Shown here: positions 1 through 8,431 of the stretch, one piece after another
Position numbering within the stretch: the stretch's first letter is position 1
Layout: every line of letters begins with the position of its first letter
Source of the DNA: Pseudomonas sp. RIT409
GTDB lineage: Bacteria > Pseudomonadota > Gammaproteobacteria > Pseudomonadales > Pseudomonadaceae
Assembly: GCF_003052515.2 (NCBI RefSeq)
Contig: NZ_QARE02000003.1
Location: 310,001-374,000, forward strand
Length of the DNA: 64,000 nt
Reading direction: 5' to 3'
Translations under genes and position numbers: made by a program
Notes under the pieces: generated by a model
Told to the model about the DNA's origin: nothing
Seen by the model: the letters and a program-made list of their open reading frames with translations, nothing else
Databases searched by the model: none

Positions 1-1627
1 AGGCCCGCTGATGGCGGGGATGAACGTGGTCGGCGACCTGTTCGGCTCGGGCAAGATGTTTCTGCCTCAGGTGGTGAAATCGGCCCGGGTGATGAAGCAG
101 GCCGTGGCGCACCTCATCCCCTTCATCGAAGCGGAAAAAGGCGACAAGCCGGAAGCCAAGGGCAAAATCCTCATGGCTACGGTGAAAGGCGACGTGCATG
201 ACATCGGCAAGAACATCGTTGGCGTGGTGCTGGGCTGTAACGGCTACGACATCGTCGACCTCGGCGTCATGGTGCCTGCAGAGAAGATCCTGCAGGTGGC
301 CAAGGAGGAAAAATGCGACATCATCGGCCTTTCCGGCCTGATTACGCCGTCGCTGGACGAGATGGTCCACGTAGCCCGCGAAATGCAGCGCCAGGATTTC
401 CATCTCCCGCTGATGATCGGCGGTGCTACCACGTCGAAAGCCCACACCGCGGTCAAGATCGAACCGAAGTACAGCAATGATGCGGTCGTGTACGTCACCG
501 ACGCTTCTCGCGCCGTGGGTGTTGCTACGCAGCTGCTGTCCAAGGAGCTCAAAGCCGGGTTCATCGAGAAAACCCGCGCCGAGTACGTGGAGGTTCGCGA
601 ACGCACCTCCGCGCGTAGCGCCCGCACCGAACGCCTGAGCTACAGTGCGGCCATCGCCAAGAAGCCTCAGTTCGACTGGGCCGCTTATGCCCCCGTCAAG
701 CCGACCTTCACTGGCACCCGGGTGCTGGAAGACATCGATTTGAACGTGCTGGTGGATTACATCGACTGGACGCCGTTCTTCATTTCATGGGATCTGGCCG
801 GCAAATACCCGCGCATCCTCACCGACGAGGTGGTGGGCGAAGCAGCGACCGTACTGTTTGCGGATGCACAGGAAATGCTGCGCAAGCTGATCGACGAGAA
901 ACTGATCCGTGGTCGGGCTGTGTTTGGCTTCTGGCCGGCCAATCAAGTCGATCATGACGATATCCAACTGTTCGACGACCACGGCCAGCCTCTGGCGAAG
1001 TTGCATCACCTGCGTCAGCAGACGATCAAGACCGATGGCAAGCCAAACTTTTCCCTCGCCGACTTCGTCGCACCGAAAGACAGCGGCGTGACGGATTATG
1101 TGGGGGGCTTCATCACCACCGCGGGCATCGGTGCCGAAGAAGTGGCCAAGGCCTATCAGGACAAGGGCGACGACTACAACGCGATCATGGTCAAGGCCCT
1201 GGCCGACCGCCTCGCGGAAGCCTGCGCAGAATGGCTGCACCAGGAAGTGCGCAAAACCTGGTGGGGTTACGCCAGGGATGAGCAACTGGACAACGAAGCC
1301 TTGATCAAGGAGCAGTATGTCGGCATCCGCCCGGCCCCCGGCTACCCGGCGTGCCCGGACCACACCGAAAAAGGCGTGCTGTTCGATCTGCTCGATCCGA
1401 CGCAGGGCGATGGCAAGCCTGGCATCAGCGGTGTGTTTCTCACCGAGCACTACGCGATGTTCCCGGCAGCGGCGGTGAGTGGCTGGTACTTCGCTCATCC
1501 ACAGGCCCAGTACTTCGCCGTGGGCAAGGTGGACAAGGATCAGGTCGAAAGTTACAACGCCCGCAAAGGCCAGGAGATGCGCGTCACCGAACGTTGGCTA
1601 GCGCCGAATCTGGGGTATGACGAGTAA
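1..1627 (+). CDS. metH: Methionine synthase, cobalamin-dependent (3' part)
   Basis: C-terminal fragment of B12-dependent homocysteine methyltransferase; the reading frame is open from base 2, so the catalytic homocysteine and methyltetrahydrofolate modules lie outside the window. The fragment begins in the cobalamin cap/binding module. The DxHxxG-type cobalamin ligand motif DVHDIGKN is at about 190-213, followed by the GG-type nucleotide loop (MIGGATTSK). From about 650 the C-terminal reactivation domain follows, with the SAM-binding signature [12 protein letters not shown] near 1330-1363. Ends at TAA. Together these modules leave little doubt. It transfers a methyl group to homocysteine in the cytosol, with occasional reductive methylation of cob(II)alamin using SAM. 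Confidence 0.97.
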   Translation, partial: GPLMAGMNVVGDLFGSGKMFLPQVVKSARVMKQAVAHLIPFIEAEKGDKPEAKGKILMATVKGDVHDIGKNIVGVVLGCNGYDIVDLGVMVPAEKILQVAKEEKCDIIGLSGLITPSLDEMVHVAREMQRQDFHLPLMIGGATTSKAHTAVKIEPKYSNDAVVYVTDASRAVGVATQLLSKELKAGFIEKTRAEYVEVRERTSARSARTERLSYSAAIAKKPQFDWAAYAPVKPTFTGTRVLEDIDLNVLVDYIDWTPFFISWDLAGKYPRILTDEVVGEAATVLFADAQEMLRKLIDEKLIRGRAVFGFWPANQVDHDDIQLFDDHGQPLAKLHHLRQQTIKTDGKPNFSLADFVAPKDSGVTDYVGGFITTAGIGAEEVAKAYQDKGDDYNAIMVKALADRLAEACAEWLHQEVRKTWWGYARDEQLDNEALIKEQYVGIRPAPGYPACPDHTEKGVLFDLLDPTQGDGKPGISGVFLTEHYAMFPAAAVSGWYFAHPQAQYFAVGKVDKDQVESYNARKGQEMRVTERWLAPNLGYDE

Positions 1628-1705
1628 CGGCTGGACAGACAAGTCGGTCGGCCCCGCTGACCGCGGAGCTCCGCGCTGAACATCGGTGTCTCTTCAGTGA
1701 CCGGT

Positions 1706-2794
1706 TCAGCGCACTGCCTCGACCCGCTCAAAGGGGTACGCCACACCCGCCGGGCTGTGGCCACCCACGAACTGGCGCACATCGATCCCATAGTCGTCCT
1801 GGTTATTGGCCTGCATGAAGCGGACACTGTCGCTGCGTTCCCGAACCTGCATCGCCCGCACGCGCCAGGTGGCGATGGGCGAGCGAGTGCGGCTGTCGGC
1901 GCGGTCGTAATCGTTCAGTAATACCAGCGCCCAGCCTCCCAAGGTGAAATGGCCGCCGACCACCACACTCAATTGGCCTTGCACCAGCGCCTGCAACGCG
2001 GCCGTGGAGTCGTTGACGGTGCCAAGCGACACGTCGACCCCGGGGCGCTTTCCGCTTTCGCCCACTGCGTCGATCACGCCGAACGCCATCAAATCGCTGG
2101 CCGTCCAGATGAGGCTGATGGCCGGATAGCGCTTGAGCAGCACTTGCGCCTGTTCGTAAGCCCTGTCCCGCCGCCAGCCGCCCAGCACGATCTGGCGCAA
2201 GCGGACTTCAGGGTGTTCGGCCAGCGCCCGGTACAGACCTTGCTCCCGCTGCAGGGACACGGGTGTGGTGTTGGTACCGGAAAAGGCGAGCATTTCCACT
2301 GGCTGGCCTGAGGCGTTCGACGGACGGGATTCGATGAGGCGCTTGGCGACCAGGTAGCCGCCCTCTTCATCGTTGGCCACGACGCTGCCGAGAAAGTCCG
2401 GGTAGCGAGTGCGCAGATCACCGAGGATGCTCAATTGATCCGCGGTGAAGGTGTTATTGACGGCCAGCAGCTTGACGCCGCTGCCCCGCGACAGGCGCAG
2501 GATTTCCGGGGCGACGTTCAGTTCGTTGGAAAATACCAGGTAGTCAGGCCGCGCACTGCCTTGCAACGCCTCGCGAGCAAAGGTCAGCAAAGTGCGGGTG
2601 TCACGGTTGGTGTAGTGAATGGTCAGGCCCATGCCCAGGCGATCCGCTGCAGCCTGCATGAAACGCGAGTAACTGTTCCAGTACGGGTCCGGCACGGAGC
2701 CGGGATTGAGAAATACCACCGAGGCCGCCCACGCTGCCCCGCCCCACAGCCAAGCCACGCCACACATGAGGCAGCCAATGAAACACCTGATCAT
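1706..2794 (-). CDS. Orphan periplasmic sugar-type substrate-binding protein
   Basis: A 362-residue type I periplasmic binding protein of the LacI/ribose-binding fold. A Sec signal peptide covers roughly residues 1-25 (hydrophobic GCLMCGVAWLWGGAAWA, cleavage after AWA). The mature protein starts with a VVFLNPG strand and keeps the two-lobe pattern (NDEEGGYLVAKRL, WTASDLMAFGVIDAV). A GTG two codons upstream (2800) is an alternative start; the ATG has better spacing from GAGG. No permease or ATPase gene is adjacent: metH lies on one side and a small membrane gene on the other. It may therefore feed a remote transporter or act as a sensory binding protein. The ligand cannot be told from sequence. 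Confidence 0.85.
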   Translation of the reverse strand: MIRCFIGCLMCGVAWLWGGAAWAASVVFLNPGSVPDPYWNSYSRFMQAAADRLGMGLTIHYTNRDTRTLLTFAREALQGSARPDYLVFSNELNVAPEILRLSRGSGVKLLAVNNTFTADQLSILGDLRTRYPDFLGSVVANDEEGGYLVAKRLIESRPSNASGQPVEMLAFSGTNTTPVSLQREQGLYRALAEHPEVRLRQIVLGGWRRDRAYEQAQVLLKRYPAISLIWTASDLMAFGVIDAVGESGKRPGVDVSLGTVNDSTAALQALVQGQLSVVVGGHFTLGGWALVLLNDYDRADSRTRSPIATWRVRAMQVRERSDSVRFMQANNQDDYGIDVRQFVGGHSPAGVAYPFERVEAVR

Positions 2795-2905
2795 GGACAC
2801 CGAGCCTCATCACCCATAAGTCGTTCGCCGACCCGCATAGGTCTGCTTATACCTTATCGGCCGCTGGCGGGTAAGTCGTACCCCTGCGTGAAGCGGGTAT
2901 CGCTG

Positions 2906-3022
2906 CTATTGATGGCTGACCCAGAAAACGGCGGCCCCCACCACGAGGATGATCAGGAAGAGAATCGCCCAGGCGTCTACGCGACTGTCGGACTTGGCAG
3001 TTTTAGGATGGGATCTACTCAT
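2906..3022 (-). CDS. Small single-pass membrane protein, 38 aa
   Basis: A short open frame starting at an ATG preceded by AAGAGG at about 8 bases. The product has a polar, basic N-terminal 16 residues (MSRSHPKTAKSDSRVDAW) followed by one strongly hydrophobic helix (AILFLIILVVGAAVFWV) and a two- to three-residue tail. This is an N-in, C-out topology by the positive-inside rule. Function unknown. It is transcribed in the same direction as the binding protein gene, about 110 bases away. I have no database support, only the ribosome site and the very protein-like topology. Confidence 0.6.
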   Translation of the reverse strand: MSRSHPKTAKSDSRVDAWAILFLIILVVGAAVFWVSHQ

Positions 3023-3474
3023 TGCATCGCCTCTTGTGCTTCTTATGGGTGATTGCAGATGAACCGGTGACATCGAAATCATCGACGCACCTTGCGCAGC
3101 GGCACGGCCACTCAGCGAACCTGCGGCCCGCCCTTATCAGCCGCCTCAATCGCCGGGCTGTCGCGAACGGCCTTTCACAGGCTCCGGCGCCGACCGAAGA
3201 CGGTTGACCTCGGCCCTTGGATGAGTAAAGTCGAGGCCTGTCCTTTGCACAAGTCAGGGCGAAAGCGGCTGACGAAGGGCTTATTACTTCCGGTTCTTTG
3301 CTTATATTCAAACTTCACTTTTGCGCATATCAGCAAACTGGTAACCTCCCCCGGCCTCGTTGGAGGCTGCGCGACCGTGCGCGCAGATTTGTTGGGACGC
3401 ACCGAACGCAGGTGACATCGCATCGCCTCTCTGTGCGTCCAGGCAGCAGTGAATCGCCTGAGAACAGGACCACC
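3023..3474. other. Leader/intergenic region upstream of cysI
   Basis: About 450 bases between the divergent small membrane gene and cysI. It has no convincing gene. An AT-richer block at about 3285-3345 (CTTATATTCAAACTTC and following bases) stands out against the GC-rich surroundings and is the likely promoter and activator-binding zone of cysI. Sulfur-limitation control by CysB is expected from the family, but I cannot assign a CysB site by eye. Confidence 0.4.
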
Positions 3475-5133
3475 ATGTACGTATACGACGAGTACGATCA
3501 GCGGATCATCGAGGACCGCGTCAAGCAGTTCCGCGACCAGACCCGCCGCTATCTGGCCGGCGAGCTGAGCGAAGAAGAATTTCGCCCGCTTCGGCTGCAA
3601 AATGGCCTTTATATCCAGCGCTTCGCCCCGATGCTGCGCGTGGCTGTGCCCTACGGCCAACTGACGTCCCGTCAGGCCCGGATGCTGGCGAAAATCGCCC
3701 GCGACTACGACAAGGGCTACGCGCACATCAGCACCCGCCAGAACGTGCAGTTCAACTGGCCCGCGCTGGAAGACATTCCCGATATTCTCGCTGAACTGGC
3801 CACCGTGCAGATGCACGCGATCCAGACCAGCGGCAACTGCCTGCGCAACGTCACCACGGACCAGTTTGCCGGCGTCGCTGCCGACGAACTGGTTGACCCG
3901 CGCCCCTGGTGCGAAATCGTCCGTCAATGGACGACTTTCCACCCGGAATTCGCCTACCTGCCGCGCAAATTCAAGATCGCGATCAACGGCTCGACTTCTG
4001 ACCGGGCCGCCATCGAGGTGCACGACATCGGCCTGGAGCCGGTGAAAAACGCTGCCGGCGAGCTGGGCTTCCGCGTGCTGGTGGGTGGCGGTTTGGGCCG
4101 CACCCCGGTGGTGGGGGCGTTCATCAATGAATTCCTGCCCTGGCAGGACCTGCTCAGCTACCTGGACGCCATCCTGCGGGTCTACAACCGCTATGGCCGT
4201 CGCGACAACAAGTACAAGGCGCGGATCAAGATTCTGGTCAAGGCACTGACCCCCGAAGTCTTTGCCGAGAAGGTCGAGGCGGAAATGGCTCACCTGCGTG
4301 GCGGCCAGACCACCCTCACCGAAGCCGAAGTGCACCGCGTGGCCCGGCACTTCGTCGACCCCGACTACAAGACGCTGCCCGACTTCAGCGCCGAACTGTC
4401 GGCACTGGACAAGGAACACCCGGGGTTTGCCCGCTGGCGCTCGCGCAATGTCCTGGCGCACAAGAAGCCTGGCTACGCCGCCGTCACCCTGTCGCTCAAG
4501 CCGACGGGCGTGGCGCCGGGCGATGTCACCGACAAGCAGTTGGACGGCATCGCCGATCTGGCCGACCGCTACAGCTTCGGCCAATTGCGCACCTCCCACG
4601 AGCAGAACGTGATTCTGGCCGACGTCGAACAGAGCCAACTGTTCGCGATGTGGGGCGAACTGCGCGAGCAAGGTTTCGCAACCCCGAACATCGGTCTGCT
4701 GACCGACATCATCTGCTGCCCCGGCGGTGACTTCTGCTCGCTGGCCAACGCCAAGTCGATTCCTATCGCCGAGTCCATCCAGCGCCGTTTCGATGACCTG
4801 GACTACCTGTTCGACATTGGCGAGCTGGACCTCAACATCTCCGGCTGCATGAACGCCTGCGGCCACCACCACGTCGGCCACATCGGCATTCTGGGCGTGG
4901 ACAAGAAAGGCGAAGAGTTCTACCAGGTGTCGCTAGGCGGCAGCGCCAGCCGCGACGCGAGCCTGGGCAAGATCCTTGGCCCGTCGTTCGCGCAGGACGA
5001 CATGCCGGACGTGATCGAGAAACTGATCAACGTCTACGTCGAGAAACGCAACGAGGACGAGCGCTTCATCGACACGTACCAGCGTATCGGCATCGACCCT
5101 TTCAAGGAGCGCGTCTATGCAGCGAATCATTAA
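3475..5133 (+). CDS. cysI: Sulfite (nitrite/sulfite) reductase hemoprotein
   Basis: A 552-residue siroheme/4Fe-4S reductase that carries out the six-electron reduction of sulfite to sulfide in cysteine biosynthesis. The start at MYVYDEYDQR is chosen because it matches the usual N terminus; the frame is open further upstream. It shows the two ferredoxin-like half domains and the siroheme-binding repeats (STRQNVQFNW, SGNCLRNVTTD). The cluster-ligating cysteines are in CCPGGDFC and SGCMNACGHHH near residues 415-470. A gene for a DUF934 protein overlaps its 3' end by 17 bases, so the two are translationally coupled, as is usual in Pseudomonas. Confidence 0.95.
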   Translation: MYVYDEYDQRIIEDRVKQFRDQTRRYLAGELSEEEFRPLRLQNGLYIQRFAPMLRVAVPYGQLTSRQARMLAKIARDYDKGYAHISTRQNVQFNWPALEDIPDILAELATVQMHAIQTSGNCLRNVTTDQFAGVAADELVDPRPWCEIVRQWTTFHPEFAYLPRKFKIAINGSTSDRAAIEVHDIGLEPVKNAAGELGFRVLVGGGLGRTPVVGAFINEFLPWQDLLSYLDAILRVYNRYGRRDNKYKARIKILVKALTPEVFAEKVEAEMAHLRGGQTTLTEAEVHRVARHFVDPDYKTLPDFSAELSALDKEHPGFARWRSRNVLAHKKPGYAAVTLSLKPTGVAPGDVTDKQLDGIADLADRYSFGQLRTSHEQNVILADVEQSQLFAMWGELREQGFATPNIGLLTDIICCPGGDFCSLANAKSIPIAESIQRRFDDLDYLFDIGELDLNISGCMNACGHHHVGHIGILGVDKKGEEFYQVSLGGSASRDASLGKILGPSFAQDDMPDVIEKLINVYVEKRNEDERFIDTYQRIGIDPFKERVYAANH

Positions 5134-5611
5134 GAACAACGAAGTCGTGGACGAGACCTGGCACCTGCTGCCCAAGGACACCCCCCTGGACGGCCTGTCC
5201 AACTGCGACGATCTGATCGTGCCGCTGGCGCTGTGGCGTGAACATGCCCACGCGCTCAAGGCCCGTGACGGCGGCCTGGGCGTTTGGCTGGACAGCGACG
5301 AAGAGGCCGAAGAAATCGGGGACGACGCCAACCAGTTCCAGGTCATCGCCCTTAACTTCCCGGCCTTCACCGACGGCCGCAGTTACTCCAATGCGCGGCT
5401 GTTGCGCGACCGCTATGGCTTCAAAGGCGAATTGCGGGCCATTGGCGACGTGCTCCGCGATCAGTTGTTTTACCTGCGTCGCTGCGGGTTCGACGCCTTC
5501 GCCATCCGGGCCGACAAAGACCCGTACGAAGCCCTTGAAAGCCTCAAGGATTTCTCGGTGACCTATCAGGCCGCCACCGACGAGCCGTTACCGCTGTTCC
5601 GTCGCCGTTGA
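5117..5611 (+). CDS. DUF934 family protein, CysI partner
   Basis: A 164-residue DUF934 protein. The start codon lies inside the end of cysI (17-base overlap). The conserved core LNFPAFTDGRSYSNARLLR and the RAIGDVLRDQLFYLRRCGFD segment are the family's hallmarks. Its biochemical role is not settled in anything I know; the constant linkage to assimilatory sulfite reductase points to a role in sulfite reduction, perhaps electron supply or cofactor handling. It is followed at once by a strong terminator, so cysI and this gene form a two-gene unit. Confidence 0.9.
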   Translation: MQRIIKNNEVVDETWHLLPKDTPLDGLSNCDDLIVPLALWREHAHALKARDGGLGVWLDSDEEAEEIGDDANQFQVIALNFPAFTDGRSYSNARLLRDRYGFKGELRAIGDVLRDQLFYLRRCGFDAFAIRADKDPYEALESLKDFSVTYQAATDEPLPLFRRR

Positions 5612-5635
5612 TTGAACGCTGACGTTCCGCCATGC

Positions 5636-5672
5636 AAAAGCCCCGGCTTCTCACGAAGCCGGGGCTTTTTGT
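5636..5672 (+). terminator. Rho-independent terminator after cysI-DUF934
   Basis: GC-rich stem AAGCCCCGGCTTC / GAAGCCGGGGCTT with a 4-base loop (TCAC), followed by TTTTTGTT. It ends the cysI transcription unit 25 bases after the DUF934 stop codon. Confidence 0.93.
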
Positions 5673-5683
5673 TATCACTCGTA

Positions 5684-5795
5684 TCGTTGATCGTTCCCAC
5701 GCTCCGCGTGGGAATGAATCGCGTGACGCTCCGCGTCACCGGACGCAGAACGTCCAAGGCTGCGTGCCCACGCAGAGCGTGGGAACGATCAACGA
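5684..5795. repeat. Cloverleaf palindromic repeat, copy 1
   Basis: An element of about 112 bases bounded by perfect 21-base inverted arms (5684-5704 and 5775-5795). Between them lie internal hairpins that share the core CGCTCCGCG: GGGAATG side arms around CCACGCTCCGCGTGG, then GTGACGCTCCGCGTCAC, then GGACGCAGAACGTCC. The whole can fold into a multi-arm structure. A related copy lies at about 49649-49753. Short frames read through it (peptides containing SLIVPTLRVGM) are artefacts of the repeat, not genes. Confidence 0.9.
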
Positions 5796-5803
5796 CTCGT
5801 ATC

Positions 5804-5890
5804 GTAGGAGCGCGCTTGCCCGCGATGGCGGCGTGCCTATGACACAGATGTCGCCTGGCACAACGTCATCGCGGGCAAGCGCGCTCCCAC
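5804..5890. repeat. REPIN-type inverted pair of REP sequences
   Basis: Two inverted REP units about 24-27 bases long face each other: GTAGGAGCGCGCTTGCCCGC... at 5804-5830 and ...GCGGGCAAGCGCGCTCCCAC at 5867-5890, separated by 36 bases. The core is the GTGGGAGCGGGCTTGC class common between genes in P. fluorescens. Such pairs are mobilised by RAYT transposases, none of which is in this window. Confidence 0.88.
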
Positions 5891-5900
5891 AACAAAATAA

Positions 5901-6923
5901 TTACCAGAACCGCTGTTGAGTCAATCGGCTCCACCAGCCGGTCACCAGCCGATCCACCGAACCACTGGCCGCCAGCCCCACGCGCTCTTGCAGGCTCTTG
6001 CGCTCGGCGTAGTGCAGGTGGAAGACATCAGCGGTCTTGGCTTTGTCCGCCAGATACTCGTCGCTGGTTTTCAGCTCATCGACCAGTTGTTTGTCCTTGG
6101 CCGCCATGCCCAGCCAGACCTCGCCCGTCGCCACTTCATCGATGTGCAACTGCGGGCGATAACTGGCAACGAAGTTCTTGAACAGCTCATGGGTAATGTC
6201 CAGGTCCTGCTGGAATTTTTCACGACCTTTTTCGGTGTTTTCGCCGAAGACCGTCAGGGTTCGCTTGTACTCACCGGCGGTCAGGACTTCGAAGTCGATG
6301 TCGTGCTTTTTCAGCAGACGGTTCACGTTGGGCAGTTGCGCCACGACGCCGATCGAACCCAACACCGCAAACGGTGCGCTGATGATGCGATTGCCGATGC
6401 ACGCCATCATGTAACCACCGCTGGCCGCGACCTTGTCGATGCACACCGTCAGCGGAATCCCCGCCTGACGGATACGCGCCAATTGCGAGGAGGCCAGGCC
6501 GTAGCTGTGGACCATGCCGCCGCCGCTTTCCAGGCGCAGCACCACCTCGTCCTTGCCCGTGGCGAGGCTGAGCAACGCGGTGATCTCATGGCGCATGCTT
6601 TCAGTGGCGGACGCTTTGATGTCGCCGTTGAAATCCAGCACATAGACCCGCTGTTTCACCTCGCCCTGCTTCTTGTCCTTCTTCTGCTCCTTGGCCTGGG
6701 CCTTGCGCAGCGCCTTGAGCTTGGCCTTGTCCAGCAGTGAACCTTCCAGGCGATCACGCAGGCCCTTGTAGAAATCGTTGAGCCGGGTCACGTGCAACTG
6801 CCCACCGCCGCCACGACGCCCGCGGCCCCGTAGCGAGGCGATCATGACCAGCACCACGATGATCGCTATGACCACGGTGACGGTTTTTGCCAGGAAGCTG
6901 GCGTAATCGAAGATGAACTCCAC
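5901..6923 (-). CDS. sohB: Inner-membrane serine peptidase SohB
   Basis: A 340-residue signal-peptide-peptidase-A-like protease of family S49. One N-terminal membrane helix (FLAKTVTVVIAIIVVLVMIASL, residues 10-31) anchors it. A charged linker of lysines, alanines and glutamines follows at about 65-90. The catalytic domain carries the Ser of KVAASGGYMMAC (about residue 177) and the general-base Lys of TAGEYKRTLT (about 229), the Ser/Lys dyad of the family. Length and order match SohB. It probably removes signal peptides or membrane-protein fragments. It stands alone, with repeats on its 3' side and a divergent phosphatase gene upstream. Confidence 0.93.
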   Translation of the reverse strand: MEFIFDYASFLAKTVTVVIAIIVVLVMIASLRGRGRRGGGGQLHVTRLNDFYKGLRDRLEGSLLDKAKLKALRKAQAKEQKKDKKQGEVKQRVYVLDFNGDIKASATESMRHEITALLSLATGKDEVVLRLESGGGMVHSYGLASSQLARIRQAGIPLTVCIDKVAASGGYMMACIGNRIISAPFAVLGSIGVVAQLPNVNRLLKKHDIDFEVLTAGEYKRTLTVFGENTEKGREKFQQDLDITHELFKNFVASYRPQLHIDEVATGEVWLGMAAKDKQLVDELKTSDEYLADKAKTADVFHLHYAERKSLQERVGLAASGSVDRLVTGWWSRLTQQRFW

Positions 6924-7141
6924 AGAGGCTCCTTACCTACATGTGCAGGGCCCGGATCGCAGGCCCGAGACAGAATCGCGAACGCCCCAGCATACCGTCG
7001 CACCCGGCGGGGAGCCAGCGAAGCGACGGCCAAAGAGGATGACAGTCGAACAATTCAAACAAGCGTATGTTTTTTCGTTGACAGACCCTGCACCGCCCTC
7101 CTAACCTCCCAACACTTTCAACGTACCGGGGCGAAGCGGAC

Positions 7142-7852
7142 GTGGGCAGCATCTACCTCATACGACATGGCCAGGCTTCTTTTGGTGCCGACGACTACGA
7201 TGTCCTGTCGCCGACCGGTTATCGCCAGGCCGAAGTCCTCGGTGCGCACCTCGCCCACTTGGGCCTGACGTTCGACCGCTGCATTTGCGGCAGTCTGTTT
7301 CGCCAACGCCACACCGCCGAGACGGTCATGGCGCAGCTGGATGCCGCCGGGCTGACCACCCCAGCGCTGGAAACCGATCCATCATTCAATGAGTTCGACG
7401 CCGAAGGCGTGATCCGCGCCCTGCTCCCGGCGATGCTGCCGGACGAACCCGAAGCGCTGGCGATCATGCGCAATGCCGCCCATAACCGCGCCGAGTTTCA
7501 GCGCCTGTTCGCGCTGATCATTAGCCGCTGGCTCGGCGGCCAACACGATACCCCGGCGCTGCAAACCTGGCTCGCGTTCGTCGAACAGGCCCGACGCGGC
7601 CTGGACGCTGTCCTGGATCAAGCGGCGCCAAGCGACCGCATCGCGGTCTTCACGTCGGGCGGCACCATCACCGCCCTGCTTCACCTGATCACCCGCATCC
7701 CTGCGGCCCAAGCATTCGAACTCAACTGGCAAATCGTCAACACCTCACTCAACCACCTGAAATTCAGAGGGCGCGAGGTGTCGCTGGCTTCCTTCAACAG
7801 TCATGCACATTTGCAACTGACGAAGGCGCCGGAGCTCATCACTTACCGGTGA
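7142..7852 (+). CDS. Histidine phosphatase family protein
   Basis: A 236-residue cytoplasmic member of the phosphoglycerate-mutase-like superfamily. The nucleophile motif is LIRHGQAS at residues 6-13, and the second catalytic part lies at VFTSGGTITALL near residue 176, where the usual GH is replaced by SGG. The start is GTG; the protein begins MGSIYLIRHGQ. Substrate unknown. It is followed by an SCP2 gene in the same direction after 56 bases, so the two may be cotranscribed with the downstream acyl-CoA-related genes. Confidence 0.88.
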   Translation: MGSIYLIRHGQASFGADDYDVLSPTGYRQAEVLGAHLAHLGLTFDRCICGSLFRQRHTAETVMAQLDAAGLTTPALETDPSFNEFDAEGVIRALLPAMLPDEPEALAIMRNAAHNRAEFQRLFALIISRWLGGQHDTPALQTWLAFVEQARRGLDAVLDQAAPSDRIAVFTSGGTITALLHLITRIPAAQAFELNWQIVNTSLNHLKFRGREVSLASFNSHAHLQLTKAPELITYR

Positions 7853-7908
7853 GCCCGGCCAACTGCACCGCGAGGTGCCTGCAATCACTTCAATAAAAGG
7901 ATGACACC

Positions 7909-8223
7909 ATGACCTCCGTAGCCGACGCCGTACAAGCGATGAAAGCCAAGTTCGACCCAAGCGCCGCTGCAGGCCTGGACCTGGTTTTCGGCTTCCGTAT
8001 CGACGAGGACAAACACTTCTCCCTGATCGTCAAGGACAAGACATGCGAGTTGCAGGAAGGCGAAAACCCTGATGCGCAAGTGACACTGGTCATGGATGGC
8101 GACACGCTCGCCGGCATCGTCAGCGGCGAAACCGACGGCATGCAAGCGTTCATGGCGGGCAAACTGCGCGCGGAAGGCGACATGATGCTGGCGATGAAAC
8201 TGAGCCAGCTGTTTCCGTCCTAA
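7909..8223 (+). CDS. SCP2 sterol-binding-domain protein
   Basis: A 104-residue single-domain sterol carrier protein 2 homologue (FGFRIDEDKHFSLIVKD, LVMDGDTLAGIVSGE, AFMAGKLRAEGDMMLAMKL). This fold binds fatty acyl-CoA or other lipids in a hydrophobic tunnel. It has no signal peptide. It precedes a phosphotransferase and an SDR, both associated with acyl-CoA metabolism, so a role in acyl-CoA handling is likely. It ends in a strong terminator. Confidence 0.92.
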   Translation: MTSVADAVQAMKAKFDPSAAAGLDLVFGFRIDEDKHFSLIVKDKTCELQEGENPDAQVTLVMDGDTLAGIVSGETDGMQAFMAGKLRAEGDMMLAMKLSQLFPS

Positions 8224-8253
8224 GCGCGCAGGCGCCTCGCTCAACACCGAAGA

Positions 8254-8284
8254 ACCGAAGCCGACCGGCTTCGGTTTTTTTTTG
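8254..8284 (+). terminator. Rho-independent terminator after SCP2 gene
   Basis: Stem CCGAAGCC / GGCTTCGG with a 4-base loop, followed by ten T residues, 30 bases downstream of the SCP2 stop. Confidence 0.95.
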
Positions 8285-8431
8285 CCAGCCCTGGGTGAGT
8301 CGGGCATCAAAGCGGCTGATTACTTCGTAACACGCTCGCCTATAACGGCCCACATGCGCTGTTCCTCACCCTGAGCGCGCATTAGATTAGTCAATGATCC
8401 TGATCCTCCGAAATAAACGACAGGGATAAGC

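Noticed and set aside
3175..4881. 568-codon minus-strand open frame opposite cysI
   Set aside because: It is antisense to the well-supported cysI, is a by-product of GC-rich codon usage and has no recognisable domain.
5612..5919. Short plus-strand frames giving peptides such as SLIVPTLRVGM
   Set aside because: They are read through the terminator and the palindromic repeats and lack ribosome sites.
6913..7104. 63-codon plus-strand frame between sohB and the phosphatase gene
   Set aside because: No ribosome site, no similarity, low-complexity Pro/Arg-rich product; it overlaps the sohB start region.
7142..7852. Phosphoglycerate mutase of glycolysis
   Set aside because: It has the RHG motif but lacks the rest of the mutase signature; only the broad histidine phosphatase family is supported.
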